Positions 1-10,854 of a stretch of 64,000 nt of DNA are shown piece after piece. How positions within the stretch are numbered: the stretch's first letter is position 1; each line of letters opens with the position of its first letter. Source of the stretch: Siphonodentalium dalli (lineage: Eukaryota; Mollusca; Scaphopoda; Gadilida; Siphonodentaliidae); contig CP136066.1 of the NCBI GenBank assembly GCA_032622095.1, positions 172,363,164 to 172,427,163 of the forward strand, written 5' to 3'. The position numbers and the translations under genes were made by a program. The notes beneath the pieces were generated by a model. The model searched no databases. It was not told the DNA's origin and worked only from the letters and a program-made list of their open reading frames with translations.

Positions 1-199
1 AAGGCAGTGTCGAGGGTCTTGCTTGATATCTACCTAGTTGATACTGTTGATTATACGCTTTTCAATAAGTTGTTAGCTGAAGTTGTCCCAGTCGAGAAGG
101 ACGTCAGTTCTGTGGACAATTAATCGATAAGGGAACAAGATGGCGCAGCAGCATCACAAGTAAAACAGGCTGATGTAAAACGTTAATGTTGGCGAAAAC

Positions 200-1375
200 A
201 CGAATTGGCAAAGGCTCTGACTGATTTCGTTCTAGAAGGCGAATATTCACAGAAGGGAATTGAGACCATTCTTGGTAGCGAAGCTCTTCTCCATAAAATG
301 AAGTGGATCAAAAACTCAACATACAAGGAAGTAGCCATGCATTAACTGAAGTAAGTCCGAACAAAGTATGGCTCGAGTTGCATCGTGTTCAATGGTTCGT
401 TCATTGCTCGCCTATTAAAGATCACGAGTACAGCCGGCGATCTGGAAAACGTGCCAACGTTCGGGTCACAGAAAAAACAGTGAGCCACAATAACCAGCAA
501 ATTTTCCTCCCAAATGAGAGAAACAAAAGTCAGTTCATCAAATTGAGGGGCGCCTCTTATCGGATAATGGGCACGCAGTTAACTGCAGTGTTGACGTTGA
601 TACTCTGAGAGTTTCTCATGCCCTAGAGTTTGAATCGAATTGAAGAAATATCATGGTTATCGCGGACGATACAGATTTGATTCTTCTTTTGAATCGTCAC
701 TGGAAATCGAACATGGCCGACAATCTGATGCTCGGAAATCTGGCAAAGGTGGTGCTGTCATATAGCGATTCGGCGACACCGTGCGCAAGGCTTGACAGTT
801 AACAACTTCCCATATCCTCTGTGCACATGTGTGTGGATGCTGTGATACCACCTCTGCATTATTCGGACATGGGGACACGAGTATGCTCAGAAAGATAAAC
901 AAGTCTGCTGAAGTTCGCAAAATATTACCTATACAGGAGTCTAGTGCAAATCAGAAACCATCGGCGAGGCCGAAATGCGGCTTTGCCTTGTGTGTGGTGG
1001 TAAGAAAGAATCTTAACTAAATACACTTCGCCATGCGAAGTTTATGGACATGGTATCTTCTAGCAAGACTGCGTCAGAGCCCAAAAACTCCTACCAACAG
1101 AAAGAGCGGCATACTATCAGTCTCAGAGTTCATCTGCCGGTCATGAATCGGAGAACACTGAATAGCGACGTATTGAATCATGAGAAATGGGGTTGGGGAC
1201 TTCGTGTCGCGGAACTTGCCCAGTTATGACTGACCAAAATGAAGCCCAAGACGTATTGCTCAAGTCGGTACAGTGCAAGTGTAAGATGACACAAACAAAA
1301 CATGCGATGTGTGTGCACATGTCGCAAACATGGTCTCAAATGTGTTATCGCTTGTAGAAAGGGCTGCATTAATTT
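200..1375 (+). pseudogene. Decayed copy of an invertebrate multicopy gene family with a GCDTTS motif and Cys-rich tail
   Basis: Pieces of one protein can be read in order on the + strand, but they change frame repeatedly and contain stops. First comes a segment ending KYGSSCIVFNG near 360-400. Then KDHEYSRRSGKRAN and QQIFLPNERNKSQFIKL (about 418-548). Next IMVIADDTDLILLL (about 650-695), GCCDTTSALFGHG (832-870) with LRKINKSAEVRK, then MDMVSSSKTASEPKN, LRVHLPVMN and KWGWGL (1044-1200), MTDQNEA (about 1225), and a Cys-rich end with CKCK and CRKHGLKCV (1280-1370). From memory, the same order of motifs occurs in an uncharacterised, highly multicopy family of molluscs, cnidarians and other invertebrates. 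Its function is unknown; the D-x-D and GCDT motifs suggest a nuclease-like fold, which is inference. At least four frameshifts and several stops make this copy non-functional. The 5' boundary is uncertain, and bases 1-199 may be more decayed upstream coding sequence. Confidence 0.75.
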
Positions 1376-1860
1376 AAAAGAAATACTGGTAGGAGATGGC
1401 GAGAATGAGGTTTGAGTATATTGATATATCTGATAAACAAGTGCCGAAATTATGACTCATTTCCATATGCTGGTCATCACTGGCCGATTTCTATCAACAA
1501 AATAAAAAATACATAATTGTCATTTTGGTGGTCATCTTTGTGGCCATCTTTCTGGCTCCCTGGGGCCGATATTTGGTCAATGTGACTCCTGTGTAATCTT
1601 CTGTCAAACGTGATGACATTTCTTTGAAAGCAATCTCATTATATCTGCCTGACAAAGGACTAATGCTGTTTTGGGAATATTTTTAATTTTTGGCCGCCAT
1701 CTTGGATGCCATCTTGAATCCTGAATTTTCCCCAATGCGGACATTAGCGGATGTTGGATATGTTATTCCCGATACTTTTCCACACAAAATTATACCAAAA
1801 CCAGCTTTATAACAATTGTTTCTAGGTTCAACCTCCCGACGACCACACTAATAGGCGAGT
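1376..1860. other. Unassigned AT-rich spacer
   Basis: No gene is visible. The stretch around 1530-1720 repeats the phrase GCCATCTTGGAT and similar words, which also occur in the 160-bp tandem repeat at 2.8-3.4 kb. It may be a distant member of that repeat family. Confidence 0.4.
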
Positions 1861-1864
1861 TGAA

Positions 1865-1929
1865 GAGGTCAGATCGCTGGATCAAACGAGCCGCCGCAGA
1901 CGTCGAGTTTGCTCAAGCGATCTGACCTC
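1865..1929. repeat. Short palindrome
   Basis: A 14-bp perfect inverted repeat, GAGGTCAGATCGCT at 1865-1878 and its complement at 1916-1929, encloses a GC-rich 37-bp loop. A third copy of the arm core (GAGGTCAGAT) follows at about 1936. It is probably a relic of a foldback element. Confidence 0.6.
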
Positions 1930-2279
1930 CTCAAAGAGGTCAGATGCGAAGCCCATATCAATTCATTGCAGCGATAACAGGTTTATTATATGACATGCTT
2001 TTTATTTAAAAGCACAATTAATTATGAAATGAAACCACATGTGGGCCTCTAGTAACAAGAATAAAGAAGGAACTAGTTTTGTGTAATAAATCGTCCGGCT
2101 TTTTGCGCACATGCGCAGTATGCGAGATAGAGAAGGGTGGTATGATATCGGATCAAACTGTAGCTAATCCGATGATTGGGAAATGATTGCTTTACAAAAG
2201 TTGTTTTGGGGAAAGAAAAACGATAGTCATATAAAGAAAATGCAAATCGGTTGTATCAGTGACTTTTAGAATTTACTGC

Positions 2280-2440
2280 TGTGGAGGACATAAGATACGA
2301 TAAGTGTTGGCAGTGGTTATTGCTGTTAAAATAGTCACGTCCGTGTAACCGCCAAAGACACAAAGAATATTATATTATAGAGAAACCTTGATTTATACCA
2401 ATAATACTTAGTGAACTTTGGTTAAAAATGCCACCAAGTT
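2280..2440. repeat. Dispersed repeat, family U
   Basis: The text GCTGTTAAAATAGTCACGTC and the following 120 bases recur, diverged, at 17.15-17.33 kb and 31.0-31.17 kb (cacgtccgt, ataaacagaaa, ttataccaataa in the same order). It is an interspersed repeat of unknown class. Confidence 0.5.
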
Positions 2441-2468
2441 GTTTACGACATACCGGTATAGCGCTCGC

Positions 2469-2607
<139 letters not shown>

Positions 2608-2732
2608 TGCCACAAGTTCTAGAAATGAACAATTATCTCTTTCTATCATGCAAGTGGGTTGAGAGTGATACACTGACTACATTGTTTTGACTCTCCATCT
2701 GAGTGCCGGTATCAATACAGTTATATCATTTT

Positions 2733-3380
2733 TAGCTCAACTTTACTTTGTAAAGTTTGAGCTATTACCATGGCTTTGTCGTCCGTCGTCCGTGTGTGAT
2801 TCATCAACAATTTCCTTTAGCACGGGCTACATGTCGTACCTTTGGTTGGGTCATTATGAAATTTGTCATGGCTGTTGACATTGACATGTAGATGGAAACG
2901 AGTCATTTTTGGGTCATTCGGCAAAAAAAACATGGCCGCCAGCGGCCATCTTGGATTTCAAAATTCAATCCATTAGCACGGGCTACAGGTCGTACTGTTC
3001 GTCTGATCATCATGAAATTTGTCATGGATGTTAATATTGACAGTTAGATGGGAACGAGTCATTTTGAGGTCATTCGGCCAACAAACATGGCCGCCATCAG
3101 CCATCTTGGATTTTACTCTTTGCATGACTAAATCCTTTGGCACGGGCTACAAGTCGTAGCTTTGGTCGGATCTTCATGAAATTTGTCATGTATGTTAACA
3201 ATGACATATAGATGGGAACGAGTCATTTTGGGGTCATTCGGCCAAAAACATGGCCGCCAGCAGTCATCTTGGATTTTACTCTTGCATGACTAAATCCTTT
3301 GGTATGGGCTACAGGTCGTACCTTAGGTCAGATCATTATGAGATATGTCATGGCTGTTGACATTGACATGTAGATGGGAA
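2733..3380 (+). repeat. Hairpin-headed tandem repeat of about 160 bp, four units
   Basis: A 32-bp hairpin (TAGCTCAACTTTAC at 2733, complement ending 2764) leads into four tandem units. Units begin with CACGGGCTAC or a variant at about 2821, 2977, 3141 and 3304, so the period is 156-164 bp. Each contains GACATTGACATGTAGATGG, GAGTCATTTTGGGGTCATTC and GGCCGCCAGCGGCCATCTTG. The last phrases recur near 42.45 kb and 57.5 kb, so the units belong to a dispersed family. Confidence 0.8.
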
Positions 3381-3488
3381 TGACATGTATAGATATATAT
3401 GTACGTTACACATTGTGTAAAATGTAGACCGGCCATCCACACTCATTGTAAATATTATGTATATATGTTCTGCATTGTTCTACCTTAA

Positions 3489-3858
3489 AGACATATTATG
3501 TACTTGTTCGGGTGCGTGAAACTGATAAGTTAGTGTGCAGGCGCTATGCCAACTGAAGGAATATAACATTCTACTAACAACGCCGAAAATTTGAAGCAAG
3601 TCGGCCTTACCACTCCATATAGAAAACATCGTCAGAACTAGACTCAATTGTAAATATTTACTACTCGATTCGGGACGCATCTATCGGCGATAAACTAACG
3701 AAAACGATTTCGCCATCGAGAGTCATTGCATTTAATTAATATATAAGAATGACGATGTGTGCTGTGAATTTTGATACACTGTTTGTTAAAAATACTACTT
3801 TGAACAAGATTATTCTCCATTTCTGTTTGATCGCCATACCGGAGTGTTTCACATCACT
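3489..3858. mobile_element. TTAA-flanked MITE, family Q
   Basis: A 370-bp element bounded by TTAA at 3485-3488 and 3859-3862. It begins AGACATATTATG and ends TTTCACATCACT. Other copies are at 13622-13989 and 38996-39362 (reverse orientation) and 32576-32934 (same orientation), all flanked by TTAA. It has no coding capacity. Terminal inverted repeats are very short, so assignment to a TTAA-targeting (piggyBac-like) group rests mainly on the flanks. Confidence 0.7.
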
Positions 3859-4150
3859 TTAAACGGTAGCTTACGCAATAAAGCATTCAGGACACTAACG
3901 GGAACGAATGAGGTACTTTAGTATCTTCTCCTATTAGCGATCACAATCTCATGGGGATTATTTGCTAACAACACGGAAACTTCTGCGGCATAAGTCGGCA
4001 ATTTATCCCTAATATACTTGCAGGCCGCGTGCACCATGATTGCGCTGAATATCGATTTTTCATAAGGAAGTCTTCGTTGCTAGCGTCCATATATCACGAT
4101 TTTAACCCTGTCTATATATATTCTAAATGGATTCCCCCACTCAGTTATAA

Positions 4151-4374
4151 CAGTACACAATAATGCCATAAATAATCGACTCCTTAACCACAGCATATTA
4201 TGGGTAACTTTTCAAGATTTAGTCGTAAATATGGCTTGTTGCCATTCATCGGATAGCTCTCGGTGAGAGATTTCCGATGAATGGCAACAAGCCATATTTC
4301 CAACTATATCCTGAAAAATTACCCATAATTCTGCTGTGGTTAAGGAGTCGATTATTTAGGGCATTACTGTACGT
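4151..4374. mobile_element. Foldback MITE with arms of about 90 bp
   Basis: The left arm starts CAGTACACAATAATGCC and reads through CGACTCCTTAACCACAGCA and ATGGCTTGTTGCCATTCATC. The right arm is its complement, ending GGGCATTACTGTAC. The loop is about 20 bp around 4250-4270. Arms are more than 85 percent identical by eye. It has no coding capacity; the superfamily is unknown. Confidence 0.8.
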
Positions 4375-4439
4375 GGAATGGTATATTATTCTTCTGGAGC
4401 AGACGACAGATCTACGAAAAGGTTATGCAAGGACTACTA

Positions 4440-4552
4440 ATAATTGATAGGAAATGTTCAGATAATATGTTCAACTATATGGTCGTTTGTTTAACTTATT
4501 TTCTGAGGATTTCCTAAGGGAACTACTCGTCAATGAGGATTTGGTATAGAAA
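4440..4552 (-). mobile_element. Fragment of TTAA MITE, family P
   Basis: This ends in GGTATAGAAAGGG followed by TTAA and matches, in reverse, the start of the element at 38766-38991 (CCCTTTCTATACTTAATACT, then CGAGTAGTT and TTCAGATAATA). Only this end is recognisable. The same text also recurs at 7225-7325 and 8275-8370. Confidence 0.55.
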
Positions 4553-4639
4553 GGGTTAACACGGAAAGTTTGACGGAAATAGTGCAGAATACACGGCTTC
4601 GACTCAAACGCGCTGAATGATACAATAAAAATGACAATA

Positions 4640-5032
4640 GAGACCTTTCGCAAAATCACGAATACGATTACGGATATGGAAATATCCTGACATTGTACGG
4701 CCAAAATTCGATCTTTGCGCAAGGGGCTTCTTATGTGAGACGAAATATACCCCCATGCAGTTTAATTATGTGCACCTGTGTCAAGAATGTACCGCCGGTC
4801 CTGCTTGGGGACGCTCTAACGTTATCCGTGTGGTGTATTATACACGGATAATAACTTGGGATCTCAAAGAGACACACATTATTTTTTCCATCAAATATAT
4901 GTGTAACTGAATAAAGTGGGGCATATGCCGTCTCACCAATTAGCCATCGTAGGTCAATTGTGATTGTGTCAACCTTACTAGGACAATATATCCTATCCGT
5001 AATCGTAACAGTGATGTTTGCGAAAGGTCTCT
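4640..5032. mobile_element. Foldback element, family N
   Basis: Terminal inverted repeats GAGACCTTTCGCAAA (4640) and its complement ending GCGAAAGGTCTC (5032). Subterminal inverted text GATTACGGATATGG pairs with CCTATCCGTAATCG. Related copies are at 48944-49374 and 54.41-54.61 kb, with partial pieces at 5150-5262 and 32246-32330. It is non-coding. Confidence 0.7.
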
Positions 5033-5262
5033 AATTACTCTTATACAACTACTCTTATACACGCATATGGCCATTCGCAGAGATCATACACATCGAAACA
5101 TACACACACAGTGGTACGTTCGAGCATTTCATGCAAAGTCCTGACTTCCTGAAACCGTAATCGTAACTACGGATATGGTATAACGACAACTGATAGAAAG
5201 AACACAAATTCTAGTGACGTAGTACCCTATTCGTAATTCTTATCGTAGTTCATTATGCGAAA
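5033..5262. repeat. Partial family N copy
   Basis: CCGTAATCGTAACTACGGATATGG-like text at about 5155-5178, TCTAGTGACGTAGTACCCTA at about 5212, and CATTATGCGAAATGTGTCC at 5252-5270 repeat the right half of family N elements. The intervening 5040-5150 is unassigned. Confidence 0.5.
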
Positions 5263-5549
5263 TGTGTCCACTAGCTCAGCATATGTTTGAAGTATATTAC
5301 CCCTTATCAAGTTGGCCAAAATGACCGGGAATTGTGTATTTCTCATAAGTATCAGATCGCTGACACCGTGCCATACTATAAGCGTATACCACATAACTCC
5401 CCGGCTCTTTGTGGGGTTCGCCGGGATTATGTGACAGGCGATTCGTGTTATTCGTATATTCGTGAAATATAAATCTTGACAACGACCGCACGGAGAACGC
5501 CGTGCGCATGTCATCTGATCAATTGGATACCTTGTCAAGATCAGACGAC

Positions 5550-6105
5550 ATTTTGTGATGGCGGACAGATAAATAGGAAACCTTACGCCCGGACACACAC
5601 GACACCGACGTGACTGGATGACTAATTTGATGAGAATAGTTCAGATGTATGCGACTCAGAGAGATGATATAGAGAGCCTCACATATATAAGAGAATGCAC
5701 TGGCTAACCCGGCCAAGGTAACTATTATTAGGCCAATGTATTATCTTATATATGCGAGGCTCCCAATGGGAGACTCGCATATATAAGAGAATGCATTGGC
5801 ACATGGTTTTCGGGAAGATCCAGTCATGGATGTGATATATAGTTCGACCATCCGTTATATATATCGCCTCTATCGACTTACATGGACAATAACTTTCATT
5901 GGTTGTCGCCATGGGAACCATATCCAGATGCTGTTCGTTGTTAAACTTGTATTAATTTCTGAAAACGTTGTTCCATATATTATCAAATCATTTCAATATC
6001 GTGTCAACTTGAAAACCAGACAATATTGTGTCATGGCTGACATATCGTTACGCCCGGGCACACACGATACCAACGTCACTCAACACATCAAATTGCATTG
6101 GGAAA
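5550..6105. mobile_element. Family C hairpin element with flanking direct repeats
   Basis: A 67-bp hairpin at 5733-5799 (CCAATG...CATTGG) is a diverged copy of the palindromic module described under family A. Its partner at 5690-5713 is reduced to one arm. The flanks carry a roughly 50-bp direct repeat (TTACGCCCGGACACACACGA at about 5583 and a close copy at about 6050). Bases after the hairpin (ttttcgggaagatccagtcatgg) resemble the family C end seen at 46.5 and 56.5 kb. Confidence 0.6.
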
Positions 6106-7172
6106 AAATAAGATGCAACCTGACAGTAGTACAGCTGTTCCTGCCGAAAATTTGACTGGTGTAAACAGTAATGGATCAGTGGACCCCGCTTTTTTCTCAG
6201 GATATGACTCTTGCAGTAGTCATAATTTTTCGTAGCTATTCAAAGCTTAATGGGGTTATTGAAATAATATTTCGTTCACAAAATAAAATGAACACATAAT
6301 TCTGGAAACATAACCGCCATGTGATCCAAACAAGTAACCAGATTTCATGGTAAATATATGTATTGGGGTTCCATTATCCTTAGGTCTTTCTATACTAAAT
6401 GGCTTATCCCATGCAGCCAGTTGAAAAGTTAGACCGGACGCCAGCTATCAAATTCCATGCAGGGATTACCTCCCTTGATGATTCGATAAGACTGCTGCTA
6501 CCGGCGACATTTTACCCACATTGGTGGACTTCTGCGATATAAATATATATACAAAGCGAACAGAGCAACATGTTGGCCTTATTAAGCACAAAAACTATCG
6601 AACAACATTTGTGTAATTTCGTACCTTACGTTAGGAAAGTCCCTCTGGAACCAAAGAACTATTTTGCAAAACGGTGTGATTTGGTTCTCCGATTATTTTT
6701 ATCAACAGTAAAGTCAAAACTCGAATGGACGACAACATTCATGGCGTCAAACACAAGAGTTCTAATTTGCCGCCATTTTTCTAAGGAGTGTGCGAAAATT
6801 GTCAGCAAAACTACCGCTCTAATGCTCCATTCTGTCAATAAGTTTTTAGTCTGGGAATTGTTCTCAAAGCACATAGTAAATTTGACTTTTGTCGACCGCG
6901 GTCTCGCCGTTTTGTCTGGAAAAACCCGCGTTAAATACAGAAAATCACAGACCAGTACCCACCCGATGACAGAGTCAGAAAGGAAGTATGACTAGTGCGC
7001 TCTGGTTGAGATTGTCTATAGCCCTATGCCTCTACTCCGCAACGTCGTCTGCATCCTGTGTAAGCGTGACGTCGTGGAGAGGAAGGGACCAGTGACCGGA
7101 GCTGGATGGACCAGAGACGAGACTATTATAACGTGTGCATCGGAATGGTCTATTATTAATTTGAAGTGATGT
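6106..7172. other. Region without identifiable feature
   Basis: No repeat or gene recognised. It contains an open frame of 141 codons (6570-6995, +) with Cys and basic residues but no motif, no repeat structure and no splice context that I can defend. I treat it as chance. Confidence 0.35.
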
Positions 7173-7409
7173 TTAAAGGTGATAAAAGCAGACGTCAGAT
7201 AAATAAAAGTTCAGAAGGAGCCCTATTGTTATAGGAAAATGTTTTGATAATACGTTGAACATATTCTCTGAACATTTCCTATGGGATAACTACTCATCAA
7301 TCAGTATTTAGTATAGAAGAGGTTAATTCATCCCACGCAACAACACACGAATTGACATCGTGTATGTAATATATGATTGAAATATGAGAGGGAAGAAGAT
7401 AACGTGGCA

Positions 7410-7810
7410 AGATTGTAGCACGGTTTACTTAGAAAAATGTGTCTTGATTATGTTTCCAATCATCATTATCACATTAGGCATCATGGAATGATGTGCTATA
7501 ACAAATATCCGCCTTGACAATATTGTCAAAAGCAAAATAAAACTTGGCACGATTATAGCACGGTTTACTTAGAATAATGTGACTGATTATGTTTCCAATA
7601 ATTATCACATTAGTCATCATGGAATGATGTGCTATAACAAATATCCGCATTGACACTATTGTCAAAAGCAAAATAAAACTTGGCACGATTATAGCACGGT
7701 TTACTTAGAATAATGTGACTGATTATGTTTCCAATAATTATCACATTAATCATCATGGAATGATGTGCTATAACAAATATCCGCATTGACAATATTGTCA
7801 AAAGCAAAAT
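7410..7810. repeat. 136-bp satellite, three units
   Basis: Phase points CATCATGG at 7479, 7615 and 7751 give an exact 136-bp period. Each unit contains two dyads: GCATCATGGAATGATGTGC-like and TTGACAATATTGTCAA (or one mismatch). Confidence 0.9.
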
Positions 7811-7839
7811 AAAATAGTTGAGAACACTCGCATGTTTAA

Positions 7840-8219
7840 CCCTTTACCCAACAAACCGGCCAAAACCGGCCAAATAAAGCTTCAACAGCCTAAAATATCT
7901 TCGGTCTGTCTCAATAGAACCATACAAATATGGATATCATTGGAACCGGCTCCTTGACCACATTGTGATAGTTACAGTTATGCCCTGTGCCAATGCATTC
8001 TCTTATATATGCGAGTCGACCATAGGTCGCCTCGCATATATAAGAGAATGCATTGGCCTAAAAAAAATCTTTTTAACATTTTTACTTACATTCTTTAACA
8101 ATTTTATAATTTTTAATGTGTTAAGCCAATGCATTCTCTTATATATGCGAGGCGACCTATGGTCGACTCGCATATATAAGAGAATGCATTGGCACAGGGC
8201 CCTTCTGTTGGGTAAAGGG
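7840..8219. mobile_element. TTAA-flanked MITE, family A, copy 1
   Basis: A 380-bp element with terminal inverted repeats CCCTTTACCCAACA and TGTTGGGTAAAGGG, flanked by TTAA (7836-7839 and 8220-8223). These ends and the TTAA target fit the piggyBac superfamily. Inside are two 67-bp near-perfect hairpins, 7990-8056 and 8126-8192, which are reverse complements of one another. Each has 26-bp arms (CCAATGCATTCTCTTATATA and onward) around an inner dyad CGACCATAGGTCG. There is no open frame beyond translation of the palindrome itself. Confidence 0.85.
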
Positions 8220-8447
8220 TTAAAGGTGATAAAAGCAGACGTCAGATAAATAAAAGTGCAGAAGGAGCCCTATTGTTTTAGGGAAATGTTTATAATACGT
8301 TGAACATATTCTCTGAACATTTCCTATGGGATAACTACTCATCAATCAGTATTTAGTATAGAAGAGGTTAATTCATCCCACGCAACAACACACGAATTGA
8401 CATCGTGTATGTAATATATGATTGAAATATGAGAGGGAAGAAGATAA

Positions 8448-8716
8448 CGTGGCAAGATTGTAGCACGGTTTACTTAGAAAAATGTGTCTTGATTATGTTT
8501 CCAATCATTATCACATTAGGCATCATGGAATGATGTGCTATAACAAATATCCGCCTTGACAATATTGTCAAAAGCAAAATAAAACTTGGCACGATTATAG
8601 CACGGTTTACTTAGAATAATGTGACTGATTATGTTTCCAATCATTATCACATTAGGCATCATGGAATGATGTGCTATAACAAATATCCGCATTGACACTA
8701 TTGTCAAAAGCAAAAT
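8448..8716. repeat. 136-bp satellite, two units
   Basis: Same satellite as 7410-7810, inside the second copy of the segmental duplication. Phase points are 8521 and 8657. The copy-number change from three to two suggests unequal exchange or slippage after the duplication. Confidence 0.9.
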
Positions 8717-8745
8717 AAAATAGTTGAGAACACTCGCATGTTTAA

Positions 8746-9122
8746 CCCTTTACCCAACAAACCGGCCAAAACCGGCCAAATAAAGCTTCAACAGCCTAAA
8801 ATATCTTCGGTCTGTCTCAATAGAACCATACAAATATGGATATCATTGGAACCGGCTCCTTGACCACATTGTGATAGTTACAGTTATGCCCTGTGCCAAT
8901 GCATTCTCTTATATATGCGAGTCGACCATAGGTCGCCTCGCATATATAAGAGAATGCATTGGCATTTAACACTTTTTACCATTTTTTCTTACATTCTTTA
9001 ACAATTTTATAATTTTTAATGCGTTAAGCCAATGCATTCTCTTATATATGCGAGGCGACCTATGGTCGGCTCGCATATATAAGAGAATGCATTGGCACAG
9101 GGCCGTTCTGTTGGGTAAAGGG
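8746..9122. mobile_element. TTAA-flanked MITE, family A, copy 2
   Basis: Nearly identical to copy 1, carried along by the segmental duplication. Hairpins are at 8896-8962 and 9029-9095. It is flanked by TTAA at 8742-8745 and 9123-9126. Confidence 0.85.
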
Positions 9123-9353
9123 TTAAAAGGTGCAATAGGACATTCTAATGTGTGCACTATTCCACCAACGAAAACTCTTTATAGTCGTGCCCCTTTATAT
9201 ACAAATATGTACATAGCATGTCTTCGTTACGCTAAATCCTGTTTGGTGATTGGTCAACTGCCAATTGGGTCACCCAGTTTATATCCCAATAATGCGGAGA
9301 TATATCGAATGCAACACGAACAGGAAGTTACAAATTGTTGACCTAATCATTAA

Positions 9354-9850
9354 AGGCACGTGAGGCCTTAGTTGTCGAAAATATTCATATTTGTTCCAAT
9401 CACCGTTAACAGAAAAACATTAAACGCATAAAGTTTCGTTCATATATACCATGACCATCGCATAAACAGCATGCTATCATAAAGACCTATTATATTTCAC
9501 CTAAGCAAGAGCCTGATTGTGTTACAGAAGACAGCACAATGCTATTGGCTAATCACACACAAATGATATAAACGCTCTTTATTAGATCTATATAAGGAAT
9601 GCAGCAACAAAGAACGCTCTTTATGTGTACCATCATAATATAAACAAACACCAGGAAAGTAACGTTTTATGCTTTTGTTTGCATAACAATGGTCAAACAT
9701 ATGACAATAACATACTGTTTATGTATGTGATATTTCTTATTTGTATACGAACAAAGTATATCTACATTTTAATATCCTTTCTGTTTGTGGCGGTTTTTGA
9801 CGGGTGGAAATATTTTCACAGGATACCCACCGCCAAGGCCTCCCGTACCT
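9354..9850. mobile_element. TTAA-flanked MITE, family X
   Basis: A 497-bp element between TTAA at 9350-9353 and 9851-9854. Terminal inverted repeats are AGGCACGTGAGGCCTTAG (left) and AGGTACGGGAGGCCTTGG (right, complement). The interior carries inverted TTTGTTCC/GAACAAA text and the word AACGCTCTTT twice. A diverged copy ends at 31502, again before TTAA. It is a non-coding, probably piggyBac-type derivative. Confidence 0.7.
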
Positions 9851-10219
9851 TTAAAAGCGGTCAGCAGAATTTTGGGGCGTGCTTTTCAAAGATCAGCCGA
9901 ATTGCATCTGAAGCCAGTTTTTTATTTCGATCAGCGAAGAATTTGGAAATCCTATATCGGGCTGACTTAATGTGCTGCGTGGGCTAGTCTCAAATTATCG
10001 GCCATTTTGTGAATATAAATAAGAATACACTCAGATATTTCATGGGAATAAATCGTCAAAAGCTATATAAATATTAGAAATAAATGTAGTGTGTGTGTGT
10101 TATTGGGCGATAGGGCATTGTGGTCGTTGTGGGCGCAACATAAGAGTCAATTTCACACCAAAAATAAGTTGAAATTATTCTCATAGTTTGATCATTCAAT
10201 CAATAATATTTGAGGAATT

Positions 10220-10455
10220 TGTTGTTTTTTAAAACGTCGCACATTTTCCAACTTTTGGTTTTAAAAAAAGTGGACTGAGAGGACCATCAATTGGAAAATT
10301 GCAAACCGTGGGGGGTGTCAGGTTTATGAATTTGGTTTGGTTGAAGAGGGTGCAATTAGAGGGTGCAATAATGTGGTGGAGACCATCGATAGAGATCCTC
10401 CAGTCAAGCGACGGAACATATACGACATAATACGTTTGAAATGACGGCAAGATGC
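10220..10455. repeat. Degenerate hAT-like MITE fragment
   Basis: Phrases GGACCATCAATTGGAAAATT, GGGGGTGTCAGG and GAGGGTGCAA recur in the same order at 12.43-12.6 kb and, more loosely, in the hAT-type elements at 33.4-34.6 and 53.3-53.7 kb. Ends are not preserved. Confidence 0.4.
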
Positions 10456-10854
10456 CTTTCATCTAGGCGAGTATTGTTCGCGTTCTTCACCTATATATAA
10501 CTCTCAACAAAAATGATAGCGAATGAGCTATGTATCAATGTTTGCTGTTATTCACTATGAATCCCGTCCCCAAATAGCTATGACTGTTGAGAAGAAATAA
10601 GTCTCAAAATGTCTTCCGTCGCCATTTTCGAGGTCGCGAAATTTGAATGCCAAAATCTCATTTAAAACAAATATTTTCGATATTCGGTGTTTGCAGTATC
10701 CGCGATGAGCACAATACTCTAATAGCTTGGTGATATCATTTGGAAAATGTAGAAATAAGAATCGGATAAGAAATGCGGGGTATATAGTTGCGGTTGTTAT
10801 GCCAAACATGGGCTTGGATTGCATTAGTTGTAACTAGCTATCACACACATCACT

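Larger units (their letters stand above)
7173..9126. repeat. Tandem segmental duplication, about 1047 + 903 bp
   Basis: Bases 7173-8219 and 8220-9122 are two near-identical copies in tandem, each starting TTAA then AGGTGATAAAAGCAGACGTC. The second copy lacks one 136-bp satellite unit, which accounts for most of the length difference. The duplication boundaries coincide with TTAA tetranucleotides at 7173, 8220 and 9123. Each copy holds satellite units followed by one family A MITE. Confidence 0.9.

Noticed and set aside
6570-6995. 141-codon + strand frame
   Set aside because: No recognisable motif, no signal or membrane pattern, no splice context, and a competing open frame on the opposite strand. 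A chance frame is the simpler reading.
7965-8249. Recurring open frames containing FSYICEST and RLAYIRECIGL
   Set aside because: The repeated peptide is the translation of the 67-bp palindrome and appears on both strands at every family A and B copy. It shows repeat identity and not a gene family.
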